A stretch of DNA of 64,000 nt from Clostridium tertium. GTDB lineage: Bacteria; Bacillota; Clostridia; Clostridiales; Clostridiaceae. Within the stretch, counting starts at the first letter, position 1. The number at the start of each line of letters is the position of its first letter. Made by a program: the position numbers and the translations under genes. The stretch spans positions 1 through 64,000 of the forward strand of contig NZ_JAGGJY010000001.1 of the NCBI RefSeq assembly GCF_017873245.1, in the 5' to 3' direction. A model generated the notes under the pieces. That model searched no databases. It saw nothing but the letters and a program-made list of their open reading frames with translations, and had not been told where the DNA came from. This document shows positions 17,576 to 26,953 of the stretch, in pieces.

Positions 17576-18814
17576 ATGAAAGAGTTAGTTATAGAAGCAA
17601 ATAGATGTTATATGTGTAAAAATCCAAGATGCCAAGTAAATTGTCCAATAGATACACCTGTACCGGAAATAATAGGACTATTTAAAGAGGGACAAATAGC
17701 AAAAGCAGGAGAAATACTATTTAAGAATAACCCCTTATCTTTAGTATGTTCTATAGTTTGTCCTCATGAGGATCAATGTAAGGGGAACTGTATCAGGGGA
17801 ATTAAGGATGAACCAGTAAGTTTTTGTGATATTGAAAGACACATATCAAAATACTATTTAGAGAATATAAGACTTGAAAAAGAAAATGATTTAGATGAAA
17901 GAGTAGCAATAGTTGGAGGCGGACCTGCTGGTATAACAATTGCATTTATATTAGCACAAAAGGGATATAAAGTAACTATATTTGACTCACATGATAAAAT
18001 TGGTGGAGTATTAAGATATGGTATTCCAGAATTTAGATTGCCAAAGAGTATTATAGATCATTATGAAGAGAGATTAATTGAACTAGGGGTTAAAATAAGA
18101 CCAAATACATTAGTTGGACCTGTATTAACTTTAGACAAGCTTTTTTATGATGGATATAAAGCTATATTTATAGGTACCGGAGTATGGAATCCTAAAACTT
18201 TAGATATAAAGGGTGAAAGTTTAGGTAATGTTCATTATGCAATTGACTATTTAAAATCACCTAATGTTTATAATTTAGGAAATAAAGTATGCGTAATTGG
18301 AGCTGGAGATGTTGCAATGGATGCAGCAAGAACAGCAAAGAGAAATGGAGCTAATGAAGTATATGTCTTATATAGAAAAGGTATGGAAAATGTACCTGCT
18401 ACCAAATCTGAATTGGAGGGAGCAATTTCAGATGGTATTAAATTTGAATTATTTAAATCTCCTTTAGAATTAACAGAAGAAGGAGTAAAATATATAGAAA
18501 CAGAAAATGTCATAAGCGAGGATGGAAGAATAAGTACTGTAACTATTGAAGGTAAAGAAGGATTATTTGAATGTGATTCAATAATAATTGCTGTAAGTCA
18601 ATCGCCTAAAAATAATATTGTTTCAAACACAATAGGGCTTGAAACAAACAAGTGGGGACTTTTGTTAACTGATGAAGTTGGACATACAACAAGAGATGGC
18701 GTTTTTGCATCAGGAGATGTAGTTACTGGAGCTAAAACTGTAGTTAGAGCAGCATCACATGCTAAGATAGTTGCAGATGAAATAGAAAAGTATATATTGC
18801 AAAATAGACAATAG
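17576..18814 (+). CDS. GltD-like NAD(P)-binding flavoprotein with N-terminal Fe-S domain
   Basis: 412 residues. The N-terminus has two cysteine groups (CYMCKNPRCQVNC and CSIVCPHEDQCKGNC) for [4Fe-4S] clusters, then an FAD motif GGGPAG near residue 113 and a second dinucleotide motif GAGDVAMDA near residue 240. This is the architecture of glutamate synthase small subunits and of NfnB-like proteins. No GltB or NfnA lies beside it; it ends the hyd operon, 36 bases after hydF, so a role in hydrogen-linked electron transfer is inferred. ATG 17576 is eight bases after AAAGGGG. Confidence 0.85.
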   Translation: MKELVIEANRCYMCKNPRCQVNCPIDTPVPEIIGLFKEGQIAKAGEILFKNNPLSLVCSIVCPHEDQCKGNCIRGIKDEPVSFCDIERHISKYYLENIRLEKENDLDERVAIVGGGPAGITIAFILAQKGYKVTIFDSHDKIGGVLRYGIPEFRLPKSIIDHYEERLIELGVKIRPNTLVGPVLTLDKLFYDGYKAIFIGTGVWNPKTLDIKGESLGNVHYAIDYLKSPNVYNLGNKVCVIGAGDVAMDAARTAKRNGANEVYVLYRKGMENVPATKSELEGAISDGIKFELFKSPLELTEEGVKYIETENVISEDGRISTVTIEGKEGLFECDSIIIAVSQSPKNNIVSNTIGLETNKWGLLLTDEVGHTTRDGVFASGDVVTGAKTVVRAASHAKIVADEIEKYILQNRQ

Positions 18815-18826
18815 ATATGGAAAGTT

Positions 18827-18865
18827 AAATTAGAGGTTATAGAGATATAACCTCTAATTTTTTAT
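18827..18865 (+). terminator. Terminator of the hyd operon
   Basis: A 14-bp perfect stem (18827-18840 with 18847-18860) with a six-base loop and T tail. Confidence 0.92.
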
Positions 18866-19046
18866 AAATATTAAAGAACTATTTAAAATATAAATTTTCT
18901 AATACTTCAATATTAAAGAACTACTTAATTTTATGTTATAAATATAGTTAAATTATTGTTATAAAAGAAAAGAAAATATTTAATTCTCTGAATTTTAATA
19001 TATAATATAATTATGAAAAGGATTTAAAAGTGAGGCGGAGGATTTT

Positions 19047-19955
19047 ATGGGAGCAATGGTAGAATTATTAAATGAAGTATGTAAAGAAGCTAATCTAAAA
19101 ATAAGATTGTTAGATGCTAATAATAATGAAATATATGACAATTTACCTGCAACAGAATCTAAGGTTATGAGAAAAATATCTGTAAATAGTAAAGCATATA
19201 AAATTATACTAGAGCAAGATGATATTAAAATAATACCTATAGTTGAATATGTATTAAATAAATGTATAAAAAGGGAAAATATAATACAGGAATTATTAGA
19301 AGGAAGAAAACAATGGGATGTTTTAAATGAATCCTTAATAACAAAATCAAATAAAATGTTATTAATAGAAACTAATAAGGAAGATGAAGTTTTAGAAATA
19401 GTTAGAGATACATATATAGATAATGATATATATGTTGGAGAGATATATGACAGAATAATAGTTATAGGAAATTTAGAAGATGAGAAAGATCATGCTTTTT
19501 CATTAAAAGAAACAGTAATACAAGATTTGGGTGTAAATGCAAAAATAAGTATAAGTGATTTAGATTATACTTTTGATGGATTTAAAAAGGCTTATAATGG
19601 AGCTGTACAAGCCCTTGAGATAGGTAGAAAATTTAAAATTAAGCCTGAAATATACTATCTTAAAGATATGTATTTAGAAAAATCCATATTCAATTTATCA
19701 AGTGAATATTCAAATGAGTTAAAAGAAGAGTATAAGGATATATTTAAAGGCTTTAATCATGAATTAATACAAACTTTAGAGGAGATATTGAAATGTGATT
19801 TATCATTAACAAAAGCTGCTAAAAATTTATATATTCATAGAAATACACTAATGTATAGAATTGAAAAGATTAAAAAAGAAACAGGATTTGATATACGTAA
19901 CTTTAAGGAAGCTACTTTCCTTTATATTTTATATATGAATAGTAAAATAAATTGA
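19047..19955 (+). CDS. PucR/CdaR-type transcriptional regulator
   Basis: 302 residues. The C-terminal 60 residues (DLSLTKAAKNLYIHRNTLMYRIEKIKKETG) are the HTH_30 domain of PucR/CdaR regulators; the middle resembles their GGDEF-like domain (residues 90-200). There is no membrane segment. Such proteins sense purines, sugars or organic acids. The targets are unknown; the gene lies alone between the hyd operon and the chromate transporter pair. ATG 19047 follows GGCGGAGGA. Confidence 0.85.
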   Translation: MGAMVELLNEVCKEANLKIRLLDANNNEIYDNLPATESKVMRKISVNSKAYKIILEQDDIKIIPIVEYVLNKCIKRENIIQELLEGRKQWDVLNESLITKSNKMLLIETNKEDEVLEIVRDTYIDNDIYVGEIYDRIIVIGNLEDEKDHAFSLKETVIQDLGVNAKISISDLDYTFDGFKKAYNGAVQALEIGRKFKIKPEIYYLKDMYLEKSIFNLSSEYSNELKEEYKDIFKGFNHELIQTLEEILKCDLSLTKAAKNLYIHRNTLMYRIEKIKKETGFDIRNFKEATFLYILYMNSKIN

Positions 19956-19992
19956 TTAAATAAAATTTATTAATAGAAATGATTTTAAAATT

Positions 19993-20041
19993 AAAAAGGG
20001 ACCATAATAAGTATTAAAATATCTTGTTAAGGTTCCTTTTT
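19993..20041. terminator. Terminator between convergent regulator and transporter genes
   Basis: AAAAAGGGACC (19993-20003) pairs with GGTTCCTTTTT (20031-20041) with one G-U pair; A/T runs on both sides suit both directions. Confidence 0.65.
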
Positions 20042-20072
20042 ATGATTATTTATATGTCCATCTACATAATAT

Positions 20073-20636
20073 TTACATGTAGATAAATAAGCCTAAAAAT
20101 CCTGTTAATGCTATAATTGTTAATGGATTAAATTTATATTTTTTAAGTAAAAATAATGAAATAGAAAAGACAATAACCGCAATTATATTAATATTATCTA
20201 GATTTCCACTTAGAGTAGTTCTTCCTAAAAATGTAATTAAAATTATAGAAGAAGCAGATGATGCAATAAGACCTATTGAAGTTGAACGTAGGCCTTTTAA
20301 AATATTTGCAATTTCTTCAATATCATTATGTTTTTTAAAAAAGTTAAATAAGAAAATAGAAATAATTACGCCAGTAATTACGCAGGCAAAGGTAGCTATT
20401 ATTGCTCCAATAATTCCTGCTACTCTTAGGCCAACAAAAGTTGAAGCATTAATTGATAATGGGCCTGGTGTCATTTGAGATATAGTAATAATATCAGTAA
20501 ATTCTTGAATAGTAAGCCAACCATATTTATTTACCATTTGATCTTGAATTAGAGGCATTATAGCATAGCCACCACCAATGCTAAAAGAACCTATTTGCCA
20601 AAAGCTTAAAAATAAAGTAATAAGGATATTAATCAT
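20073..20636 (-). CDS. Chromate transporter family subunit (short CHR), second gene
   Basis: 187 residues with about six membrane helices and the CHR signature QIGSFSIGGGYAIMPLIQ near the N-terminus, followed by MTPGPLSIN. It is one half of a two-gene transporter; short CHR proteins work as pairs of opposite topology. Known members export chromate or take up sulfate-like anions; the true substrate here is unknown. ATG 20636 follows AGGAGGAAT and lies inside the end of the upstream gene (8-base overlap). Confidence 0.9.
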   Translation of the reverse strand: MINILITLFLSFWQIGSFSIGGGYAIMPLIQDQMVNKYGWLTIQEFTDIITISQMTPGPLSINASTFVGLRVAGIIGAIIATFACVITGVIISIFLFNFFKKHNDIEEIANILKGLRSTSIGLIASSASSIILITFLGRTTLSGNLDNINIIAVIVFSISLFLLKKYKFNPLTIIALTGFLGLFIYM

Positions 20637-21210
20637 TTCTAATTCCTCCTAACTTTTTCTTCTTAACATATACTTGAGTAAGGCTAACTATTACTCCAAA
20701 AATAATAATAGCTAATACATTTATATTAAAGAAGAAGCTAGCTATAAATGATAAAGGAACTAAAAGGGATAATAATAAGTTTTTTTCTTTAAACACATCT
20801 CCACTCATATCAATAACTAGATCTACAATTGTAGCTGCAACACCGGCTTCCATTCCTTTAAGAACTGCAGAAATAATCATATTACTTCTGAATGCTTCGT
20901 AGAAGAAAGATATAACAGATAATATTAACAAAGGAGGTAAAACTGTACCTATACATGTTATAATAGCTCCTTTTATACCTAAAAGATTATAACCTATTAA
21001 TGAAGATAAATTAACAGCAATAGCTCCTGGATTCGATTGAGCTATTGCTGCCATATCTAGTAGTTCCTCATTATTTATAAGCTTCATATCTTCAACTAAA
21101 TATTTTCTTAATAAGGGAATAATTACATATCCTCCACCAAAACTAAAGCAACTTACTAAAAATGTCACCTTAAAAAGTGAAAAATATAGCTTAAAACTTT
21201 TAATTTTCAT
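20629..21210 (-). CDS. Chromate transporter family subunit (short CHR), first gene
   Basis: 193 residues, membrane protein with the CHR motif VSCFSFGGGYVIIPLL and a second motif SNPGAIAVN. The ATG at 21210 is eight bases after AAGGAG; a GTG nine bases upstream overlaps the ribosome site and is less likely. It overlaps the second subunit by eight bases, showing translational coupling. A LysR gene is divergent 120 bases away, the usual control arrangement for such pairs. Confidence 0.9.
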   Translation of the reverse strand: MKIKSFKLYFSLFKVTFLVSCFSFGGGYVIIPLLRKYLVEDMKLINNEELLDMAAIAQSNPGAIAVNLSSLIGYNLLGIKGAIITCIGTVLPPLLILSVISFFYEAFRSNMIISAVLKGMEAGVAATIVDLVIDMSGDVFKEKNLLLSLLVPLSFIASFFFNINVLAIIIFGVIVSLTQVYVKKKKLGGIRND

Positions 21211-21330
21211 GCCATGCACTCCTTATGATTTACTCTTATGCTTATAAGTATATAGCATGGACATAGGATAAGTATAATAGTATAATTTTATATAATATAT
21301 AAACATTTAGTAATGAATTAGGAGGGGAAA

Positions 21331-22206
21331 ATGAAGATTAGGCATTTACGTATTTTTAAAACAGTATGTGAAGAGGAAAGTGTCACTAAAGCATCTGAAA
21401 AGTTATTTATGACACAGCCAGCAGTTTCCCATGCTATAAGTGAGTTAGAGGATTATTTAGGAGTATCTTTATTTGATAGGATTTCAAGAAAAGTTTATTT
21501 AAATGAGACAGGTAAATTATTTCTTATAAAGGTTACAAAGCTATTAGACTTATATGATGATTTAGATAAAAATATTAAAGAATTAGAAGATAATGCTATT
21601 ATTAAGATAGGATCTTGTATAACTATTGCAAATTTTATTTTGCCTACTATAATAGGGAAATTTCAAGGCGTTTGTAAATCTACTCCAACAAAAATTATAG
21701 TCGATAATGCTAGAAGTATTGAAAATATGTTATGTAAGAATGAAATTGATTTAGGGTTAATAGAGGGAGTTGTTTATAATGAAGAACTTGAAAGAATACC
21801 TTTTTCTTATTATGAATTAGTAGTAGCTTGTTCTAATAAACATAAATTTGCAAAAGAAAAATCTATAACGTTAAGTGAGTTAGTAAAAGAAAAGTTACTA
21901 TTAAGAGAAAAGGGAAGTTCTATTAGAGATATTTTTGATAGTGCCATGCTATTACATGATATAAGAGTAAATCCCAGTTGGACAAGTGTTAATTCTCAAG
22001 TTTTAATAGAAGCTGCAAAAGAAAATTTAGGGATAACAGTATTACCTAGGGTATTAGTTGAAAATGAAATTAATTTAGGAAATCTTGTTGAAATTAAAGT
22101 TAATGAGCTTAATTTATCTAATATAAATCATATTGTTTTTTATAAAGGAAAAGTACAAACTAATAGTTTTAAAGAATTAATAAATATAATAAAAAATATA
22201 GTTTAG
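21331..22206 (+). CDS. LysR family transcriptional regulator
   Basis: 291 residues: an N-terminal winged helix (MKIRHLRIFKTVCEEESVTKASEKLFMTQPAVSHAISELE) and a periplasmic-binding-like effector domain (residues 90-290). It is transcribed away from the two chromate-transporter subunits, so it probably controls them from the 120-base gap between. The effector is unknown. ATG 21331 follows GGAGGGGA. Confidence 0.93.
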   Translation: MKIRHLRIFKTVCEEESVTKASEKLFMTQPAVSHAISELEDYLGVSLFDRISRKVYLNETGKLFLIKVTKLLDLYDDLDKNIKELEDNAIIKIGSCITIANFILPTIIGKFQGVCKSTPTKIIVDNARSIENMLCKNEIDLGLIEGVVYNEELERIPFSYYELVVACSNKHKFAKEKSITLSELVKEKLLLREKGSSIRDIFDSAMLLHDIRVNPSWTSVNSQVLIEAAKENLGITVLPRVLVENEINLGNLVEIKVNELNLSNINHIVFYKGKVQTNSFKELINIIKNIV

Positions 22207-22280
22207 TTAATTAAATATAGGTGCATAATGAATCTTTCTTCATATGATAAATATATATTAAGTGGGGATTTTAGTTTGGA

Positions 22281-22643
22281 GTGATTTATATATTTAATAT
22301 GATATGGAGAGAAGAAAAATATAGTATTGATGCAATAATAGATTCTATAGGAAAAATTGATAATAAAGTGCGAATATGCGATTTTTTTGATAATGTTACG
22401 TTAAAAAGACCTGATGCTATTAAACTTATTATTTTTACAATAGAAGGAGAACCTATATTTAGAACTATAATTTATAATGGAAATTTTATGAAATTAATTG
22501 ATGATTCAACTAAAACTAGTTCAAAAAGTTATAACGAATATACTGGAAATAGATATTTAAAAGAAGCCCAAGGAGGAATGATTGCATATAATTTATATCA
22601 AGATGAAGAATTTATAAGAAAGATGTTTTCTTATAGAAGTTAA
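22281..22643 (+). CDS. Hypothetical protein, start uncertain
   Basis: Up to 120 residues with no recognised domain, signal or membrane segment; it begins hydrophobic and ends with the polar EGEPIFRTIIYNGN and YLKEAQGGMIAYNLYQDEE regions. The start is unclear. GTG 22281 overlaps a GGAGTGAT ribosome-like block; ATG 22299 is 17 bases from it. A strong terminator right after the stop supports a real gene. It follows the LysR gene by 74 bases and may be cotranscribed. Confidence 0.5.
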   Translation: MIYIFNMIWREEKYSIDAIIDSIGKIDNKVRICDFFDNVTLKRPDAIKLIIFTIEGEPIFRTIIYNGNFMKLIDDSTKTSSKSYNEYTGNRYLKEAQGGMIAYNLYQDEEFIRKMFSYRS

Positions 22644-22690
22644 AATAGTCTATAGACTTGTCCTTCAAAAAAGTCTATAGACTATTTTTG
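22642..22690. terminator. Bidirectional terminator between convergent genes
   Basis: An 18-bp stem (22642-22659 with 22671-22688); each arm also contains the short palindrome GTCTATAGAC. A runs on the left and T runs on the right suit both directions. Confidence 0.85.
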
Positions 22691-22705
22691 TAATTTAAAA
22701 AAATA

Positions 22706-24442
22706 TTAATAAGCATTATCTATAAATTTAAATTTACTTACATCAAATAATCCTTTATCAGTTATTTTTAGTTCTGGAATAACTGGGAGTGATAAGAAGG
22801 ATAGAGTTAAAAATGGGTTGAAGTTGATATCTGGAGCAACTTCTTTAATAGCTAAGTGAAGTTTTTCAAGATCATCAACAACTTCTTGCGATTTTCTTGA
22901 GGTTATTAATCCTGCAATTTCTAGTTGAATTGATGCTAATACCTTTTTATCTTTAACAACTATAATTCCACCATTTATTTTTTTTAGTTCTTCTACTGCA
23001 AATAATATTTCTTCATCAGATGTTCCACATGTTATTAAATTATGAGAATCATGAGCAACAGTTGTAGCAATTGCTCCAAATTTCAAATTGAGTCCTTTTA
23101 TTACTCCAAGACCAATATTACCAGTATTTTTATGTCTTTCAATTACAGCTATCTTTAATAAATCTAAACTTGTATCTGATTGAAAGATTTTTGCATTATT
23201 TAAAGTGCTTATATCAACTTTTATATGATTACTTTCAAGTTTATTTGGATTAATTTCAATTACATTAAGTATTGATTTTTCGTCTATATCTATTTCTAAA
23301 TCTTTGCAAGTAATTTTTCTTGTATTGATGTTGTTTAATTTAGGGAATTCATATTGTGTATCAGATTTATTATATACTACTCTATTTTCTTCTACTACTA
23401 ATGTTCCATTTTTATAAACTGAATTAATTTTGAAATTAGATAAATCATCTAGTATTAAAAAGTCAGCTATATATCCTGGCGCAATGGCTCCTTTGTATTT
23501 TAGGTTATAGCATTCTGCAGGATTTAATGTACACATTTGAATAGCTGTTTCAGGGGATAGACCATAAGAAATAGCCATTTTTATAGAACTGTCAATACTT
23601 CCGTTTTTTATTAAATCATCAATATGCTTATCATCTGTGCAAAAACAAATTCTTCTACTATTAGAAATCGAAGCAGCTTTTATTAATTCCTTTAGGTTTT
23701 TTGCAACAGATCCTTCTCTAATGTGAACATACATGCCTCTTCGTAGTCGTTGAACAACTTCTTCAGCTAAATGCGATTCATGATCAGTAACTATATTTGC
23801 TGTTGAATAAACATTAAGCATATCATTTGTAAAGCCGGCACAATGCCCATCAATTATAAAACCATTTGATTTTGCATCCCAAAGCTTATTAATCATATCA
23901 TCAGAACAATTTATAACTTCAGGAAAATTCATAACTTCAGCAAGTCCTAATACATTAGCTTCTTTATATACTGGGTGTAAATCTGAACTTCCTAATACAG
24001 CTCCAGAAGTTTCAAAAGAAGTAGCTGGAACGCATGAAGGAAGCATAAAGTAAAAATCAAATGGTGTATCTTTAGCAAGGTACATGATAAGTTTGATACC
24101 TTTATCTCCTAGTACATTAGCAATTTCGTGAGGGTCAATAACTATAGATGTGATTCCATGTAATAATGCAGCTTTATAATATTCTTTTGGAGTTACCAGT
24201 GAAGATTCAATATGAGCATGAGCATCTATAAGACTAGGACAAATAAATTTACCAGTACCATCAATTTCCACTGTCCCGTCATAATCACCAAAGCCAACAA
24301 TAACTCCATTTTTTATAGCTACATTATCTATAAAAGAATTGTTTTGAAATACGTCAACAATAGTTATATTATTAATAACTAAGTCACATATTTCGGCTTT
24401 ACTTGAAGCCTTAATTTGAGATATAAAATCTTTTTTATTCAT
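22706..24442 (-). CDS. ade: Adenine deaminase
   Basis: 578 residues, the full length of the AdeC family. It converts adenine to hypoxanthine and ammonia in purine salvage. The metal site motif DAHAHIESS lies near residue 72, with DGHCAG, TDHES and CTDDKH further on, and the C-terminal AdeC domain has HDSHNL. ATG 24442 follows AGAGGTGGA. The leader carries a purine riboswitch. It is a single gene, convergent with the hypothetical gene at 22.3-22.6 kb. Confidence 0.95.
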   Translation of the reverse strand: MNKKDFISQIKASSKAEICDLVINNITIVDVFQNNSFIDNVAIKNGVIVGFGDYDGTVEIDGTGKFICPSLIDAHAHIESSLVTPKEYYKAALLHGITSIVIDPHEIANVLGDKGIKLIMYLAKDTPFDFYFMLPSCVPATSFETSGAVLGSSDLHPVYKEANVLGLAEVMNFPEVINCSDDMINKLWDAKSNGFIIDGHCAGFTNDMLNVYSTANIVTDHESHLAEEVVQRLRRGMYVHIREGSVAKNLKELIKAASISNSRRICFCTDDKHIDDLIKNGSIDSSIKMAISYGLSPETAIQMCTLNPAECYNLKYKGAIAPGYIADFLILDDLSNFKINSVYKNGTLVVEENRVVYNKSDTQYEFPKLNNINTRKITCKDLEIDIDEKSILNVIEINPNKLESNHIKVDISTLNNAKIFQSDTSLDLLKIAVIERHKNTGNIGLGVIKGLNLKFGAIATTVAHDSHNLITCGTSDEEILFAVEELKKINGGIIVVKDKKVLASIQLEIAGLITSRKSQEVVDDLEKLHLAIKEVAPDINFNPFLTLSFLSLPVIPELKITDKGLFDVSKFKFIDNAY

Positions 24443-24568
24443 AAATCCACCTCTGAGTATATTTAAATATAATAATAAACAACCTCACCTGGATTAAAAC
24501 TTCTTAGTTATACTATTTACGGTAGTATAGTAGATACGCCCGAACCATATTATCAAGCTTATAGGAAG
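24443..24568 (-). promoter_or_regulatory. Purine riboswitch (guanine/hypoxanthine-type core) before ade
   Basis: Read on the minus strand, the aptamer (24568 to 24500) has P1 (CUUCCUA with UAAGAAG), P2 (GCUUGA with UCGGGC), loop L2 containing AUAUGG, a perfect seven-pair P3 (UAUACUA with UAGUAUA) and loop L3 CCGUAAA. The L2 GG and L3 CC can make the known loop-loop pairs. The J3/1 base that pairs with the ligand is C, which selects guanine or hypoxanthine rather than adenine. Downstream, AAUCCA and UGAG can pair with CUCA and UGGAUU around the ade ribosome site, suggesting translational control. Confidence 0.85.
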
Positions 24569-24718
24569 GTTATTTTTATATATTATATGCAATGAAGTAC
24601 AAGCTGTCAAAGGGAAATCTGTATAAAATATAAATTTATTTATCTATAAATAAAGAACTAATGAACTTTTAAACTATTGTATTTTATGATTTAATATTTT
24701 TATAAGGAGGGGGTATAT

Positions 24719-25636
24719 TTGCCAATAAAAATTCCAGTACAGCTTCCAGCATACAATGTTCTATCTAATGAAAATATATTTGTAATGAATATTGAAAGAG
24801 CAGAAACACAAGATATAAGACCTTTAAAAATAGCAATTTTAAATTTAATGCCAATAAAGATTCAGGCTGAAAATCAATTGCTTAGATATTTATCTAATAC
24901 TCCAATTCAAGTAGAAATAACATTGATACAAACCAAAACATATACTTCTCAAAATACACCAATAGAGCATTTAGAAAAGTTTTATAATTATTTTGAGGAA
25001 GTAAAAGAGAAAAAGTTTGATGGGTTAATAATAACTGGGGCACCTGTTGAAACTATGGAATTTGAGGATGTATCATATTGGAATGAACTAAAAGAAATAA
25101 TGGAGTGGAGCAAAGTAAATGTTTTTTCTACATTACACATATGTTGGGGAGCTCAAGCAGCACTATATTATCACTACAATATAAATAAAAAGCCTTTAGA
25201 AAAGAAAATATTTGGAGTATTTTCTCACGAGGTGAATAAGATTAATGAGGATTTAACAAGAGGGTTAGACGATATTTTTTATGCACCACATTCAAGGCAT
25301 ACTACTACATTAAAGAAAGATATAAATAAGGTTAAAGAATTAGAAATATTAGCAGAGTCAGAAGAAGCTGGTGTATTTATAATTGCTACAAAAGATAAAA
25401 GACAAATATTTATTACTGGTCATTTAGAATATGATAGAGATACATTAAAGAATGAGTATTTAAGAGATTACAATAAAGGAATTAAAATAGAGATTCCCCA
25501 AAATTATTTTCCAAAAGATGATGTAAAAGAAATTCCTACCGTCAGATGGAGAGGAAGTGCAAACATAGTTTTTAGTAATTGGTTAAATTATTGTGTATAT
25601 CAAAATACTCCATTCAAATTAGAAAATATAAAGTAA
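24719..25636 (+). CDS. metA: Homoserine O-acetyltransferase (MetA family)
   Basis: 305 residues. The catalytic cysteine is Cys142 (HICWGAQAA) and a FSHEV motif follows. Residue 111 is Glu (GAPVE); in characterised MetA proteins Glu111 selects acetyl-CoA and Gly111 succinyl-CoA, so this should make O-acetylhomoserine for methionine. The start is TTG 24719, about eight bases after AAGGAGGGGG. It is a single gene; homoserine comes from hom at 2 kb. No SAM or T-box leader is visible upstream. Confidence 0.92.
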   Translation: MPIKIPVQLPAYNVLSNENIFVMNIERAETQDIRPLKIAILNLMPIKIQAENQLLRYLSNTPIQVEITLIQTKTYTSQNTPIEHLEKFYNYFEEVKEKKFDGLIITGAPVETMEFEDVSYWNELKEIMEWSKVNVFSTLHICWGAQAALYYHYNINKKPLEKKIFGVFSHEVNKINEDLTRGLDDIFYAPHSRHTTTLKKDINKVKELEILAESEEAGVFIIATKDKRQIFITGHLEYDRDTLKNEYLRDYNKGIKIEIPQNYFPKDDVKEIPTVRWRGSANIVFSNWLNYCVYQNTPFKLENIK

Positions 25637-25665
25637 TTATTGTTACTAAATATAAAATAAGTTTT

Positions 25666-25712
25666 GCTTTTATGAGTTAAGTGCATGTTAATTCATAAAG
25701 GCACTTTTTTTT
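25666..25712 (+). terminator. Terminator after metA
   Basis: A 15-bp stem with two G-U pairs (25666-25680 with 25688-25702) is followed closely by a T run. Confidence 0.8.
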
Positions 25713-25761
25713 ATACAAAATAATATAATGATTTTAGAAAGGCATATATACGGAGGATTTT

Positions 25762-26283
25762 ATGAAAGATAGGGCAATTATATTTGGATCTTCAGATAAC
25801 TTTCTAATATATTTTGTAAAATATCTTATATTAAATAATGTAGAAGTTTATTTAATACTTAGGAAGAACGAAGAAATTCCTATTATAAACGATATAGAAA
25901 AAGATGTAACAGTAATAAGATTTGATGGAAATATAGAGTACTTAAAATTACTATTAAAATCTATAGAACCTAAGGTAATATATAATTTATATGAGTTAAA
26001 GAGAGAGGATAAATATGAAATAACCGATCTTGTAAATATTAATTATATAAATGTTATTTTAATTTTAGAGGCTCTTACAACAGCAAGAAATGTAAAATTC
26101 ATTAATTTAGTAAGCAAAGGTAAAATTGATGAAGAAGAGAATTCATTAGATTTATATTCTGCTGTTCAGAAATCTTTAGAAAGTATTATTTTATTCTATA
26201 AAAATATATACTCAATAGATTCGTCCATTGTATTTAAAACTGGAGATATAAACTTAGATTTAGGAAAACTCTATAGTTTTTAA
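25762..26283 (+). CDS. Degenerate short-chain dehydrogenase/epimerase-like protein
   Basis: 173 residues resembling the N-terminal part of extended SDR sugar epimerases: a beta-alpha-beta start (RAIIFGSSDNFLIYFVKYLIL), NLYELKR at the usual NxxxxxR region and a YxxxK pair (YSAVQK). The Gly-rich NAD motif is reduced to GSSDN, and the protein is about half the usual 310 residues with a clean stop. It may bind no cofactor. The ATG follows CGGAGGATT and a strong terminator overlaps its stop, so it is expressed as a complete small gene. Confidence 0.5.
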   Translation: MKDRAIIFGSSDNFLIYFVKYLILNNVEVYLILRKNEEIPIINDIEKDVTVIRFDGNIEYLKLLLKSIEPKVIYNLYELKREDKYEITDLVNINYINVILILEALTTARNVKFINLVSKGKIDEEENSLDLYSAVQKSLESIILFYKNIYSIDSSIVFKTGDINLDLGKLYSF

Positions 26284-26332
26284 AATAATAAAGCTATAAT
26301 GCTTAAAAAGCATTATAGCTTTATTATTTTTT
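26282..26332 (+). terminator. Terminator overlapping the stop codon
   Basis: A 23-bp perfect stem (26282-26304 with 26308-26330), loop of three bases, then T residues. The left arm begins in the TAA stop of the SDR-like gene. Confidence 0.9.
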
Positions 26333-26423
26333 ATATATTTAATAAGGGTTGAAATTTATGACTATAGCCTTTATTATATAATTATTATTAATTAACAATT
26401 TATATTAAATTAGGAGGTATAAT

Positions 26424-26822
26424 ATGAAAAAATATTTTAATTTTGCAACATTTTATTTAGTTTTAGGGTTAGTAATGGGAGTATTTTATAGAGAATTTAC
26501 AAAGTTTAATGGATTTGAAGGAAAAACTGTATTATCAGTTGTACATACTCATTCAATAACATTAGGATTTATTTTCTTTATTTTAGTTTTACTTTTAGAG
26601 AAAAATTTTGGATTATCGAAGATAAAACATTTTAGAAAATGGTTGGTACTTTATAATGTATCATTAATATATGTTTTAGGAACTTTCACAGCTAGAGGGA
26701 TAATGCAAGTGTTAGGAACAGACTTTGCTGGATTAAGTCATATAGCTGGACTTGGACATGCTATGATTGGAATTGCAATGATATGGTTTATAGTTATAGT
26801 CAATAAATCAATAAAAGAATAA
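26424..26822 (+). CDS. DUF2871 family membrane protein
   Basis: 132 residues with four membrane helices; conserved histidines lie in VVHTHSITLGF, LSHIAGLGHAM and a GTFTARGIMQV segment between. This matches DUF2871, an uncharacterised family whose histidines recall heme-copper or cytochrome-like membrane proteins. The function is unknown. The ATG follows TTAGGAGGTA. It has its own terminator and sits before the Crp/Fnr-asr region. Confidence 0.75.
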   Translation: MKKYFNFATFYLVLGLVMGVFYREFTKFNGFEGKTVLSVVHTHSITLGFIFFILVLLLEKNFGLSKIKHFRKWLVLYNVSLIYVLGTFTARGIMQVLGTDFAGLSHIAGLGHAMIGIAMIWFIVIVNKSIKE

Positions 26823-26852
26823 CAAGTTATAATAATTATTAAAAAGCATGGT

Positions 26853-26888
26853 AAAAATAAAGGGGGATGATTCCTCCTTTATTTTTGC
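26853..26888 (+). terminator. Terminator after the DUF2871 gene
   Basis: A 15-bp stem with one G-U pair (26853-26867 with 26872-26886), TGAT loop and T-rich right arm. Confidence 0.85.
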
Positions 26889-26953
26889 ACTTTTGTAAAA
26901 TTTAATATATAGTTTAAATATAAGTACTTTAATTATAGGAATGGTGCGTATAT

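Noticed and set aside
20073-21210. Single fused chromate transporter split by a frameshift
   Set aside because: Both halves have their own ribosome site and full short-CHR length; two-gene transporters are normal in Firmicutes.
24590-24718. Possible SAM riboswitch or T-box before metA
   Set aside because: I looked for the S-box core and T-box sequence (AGGGTGG-type) and found neither.
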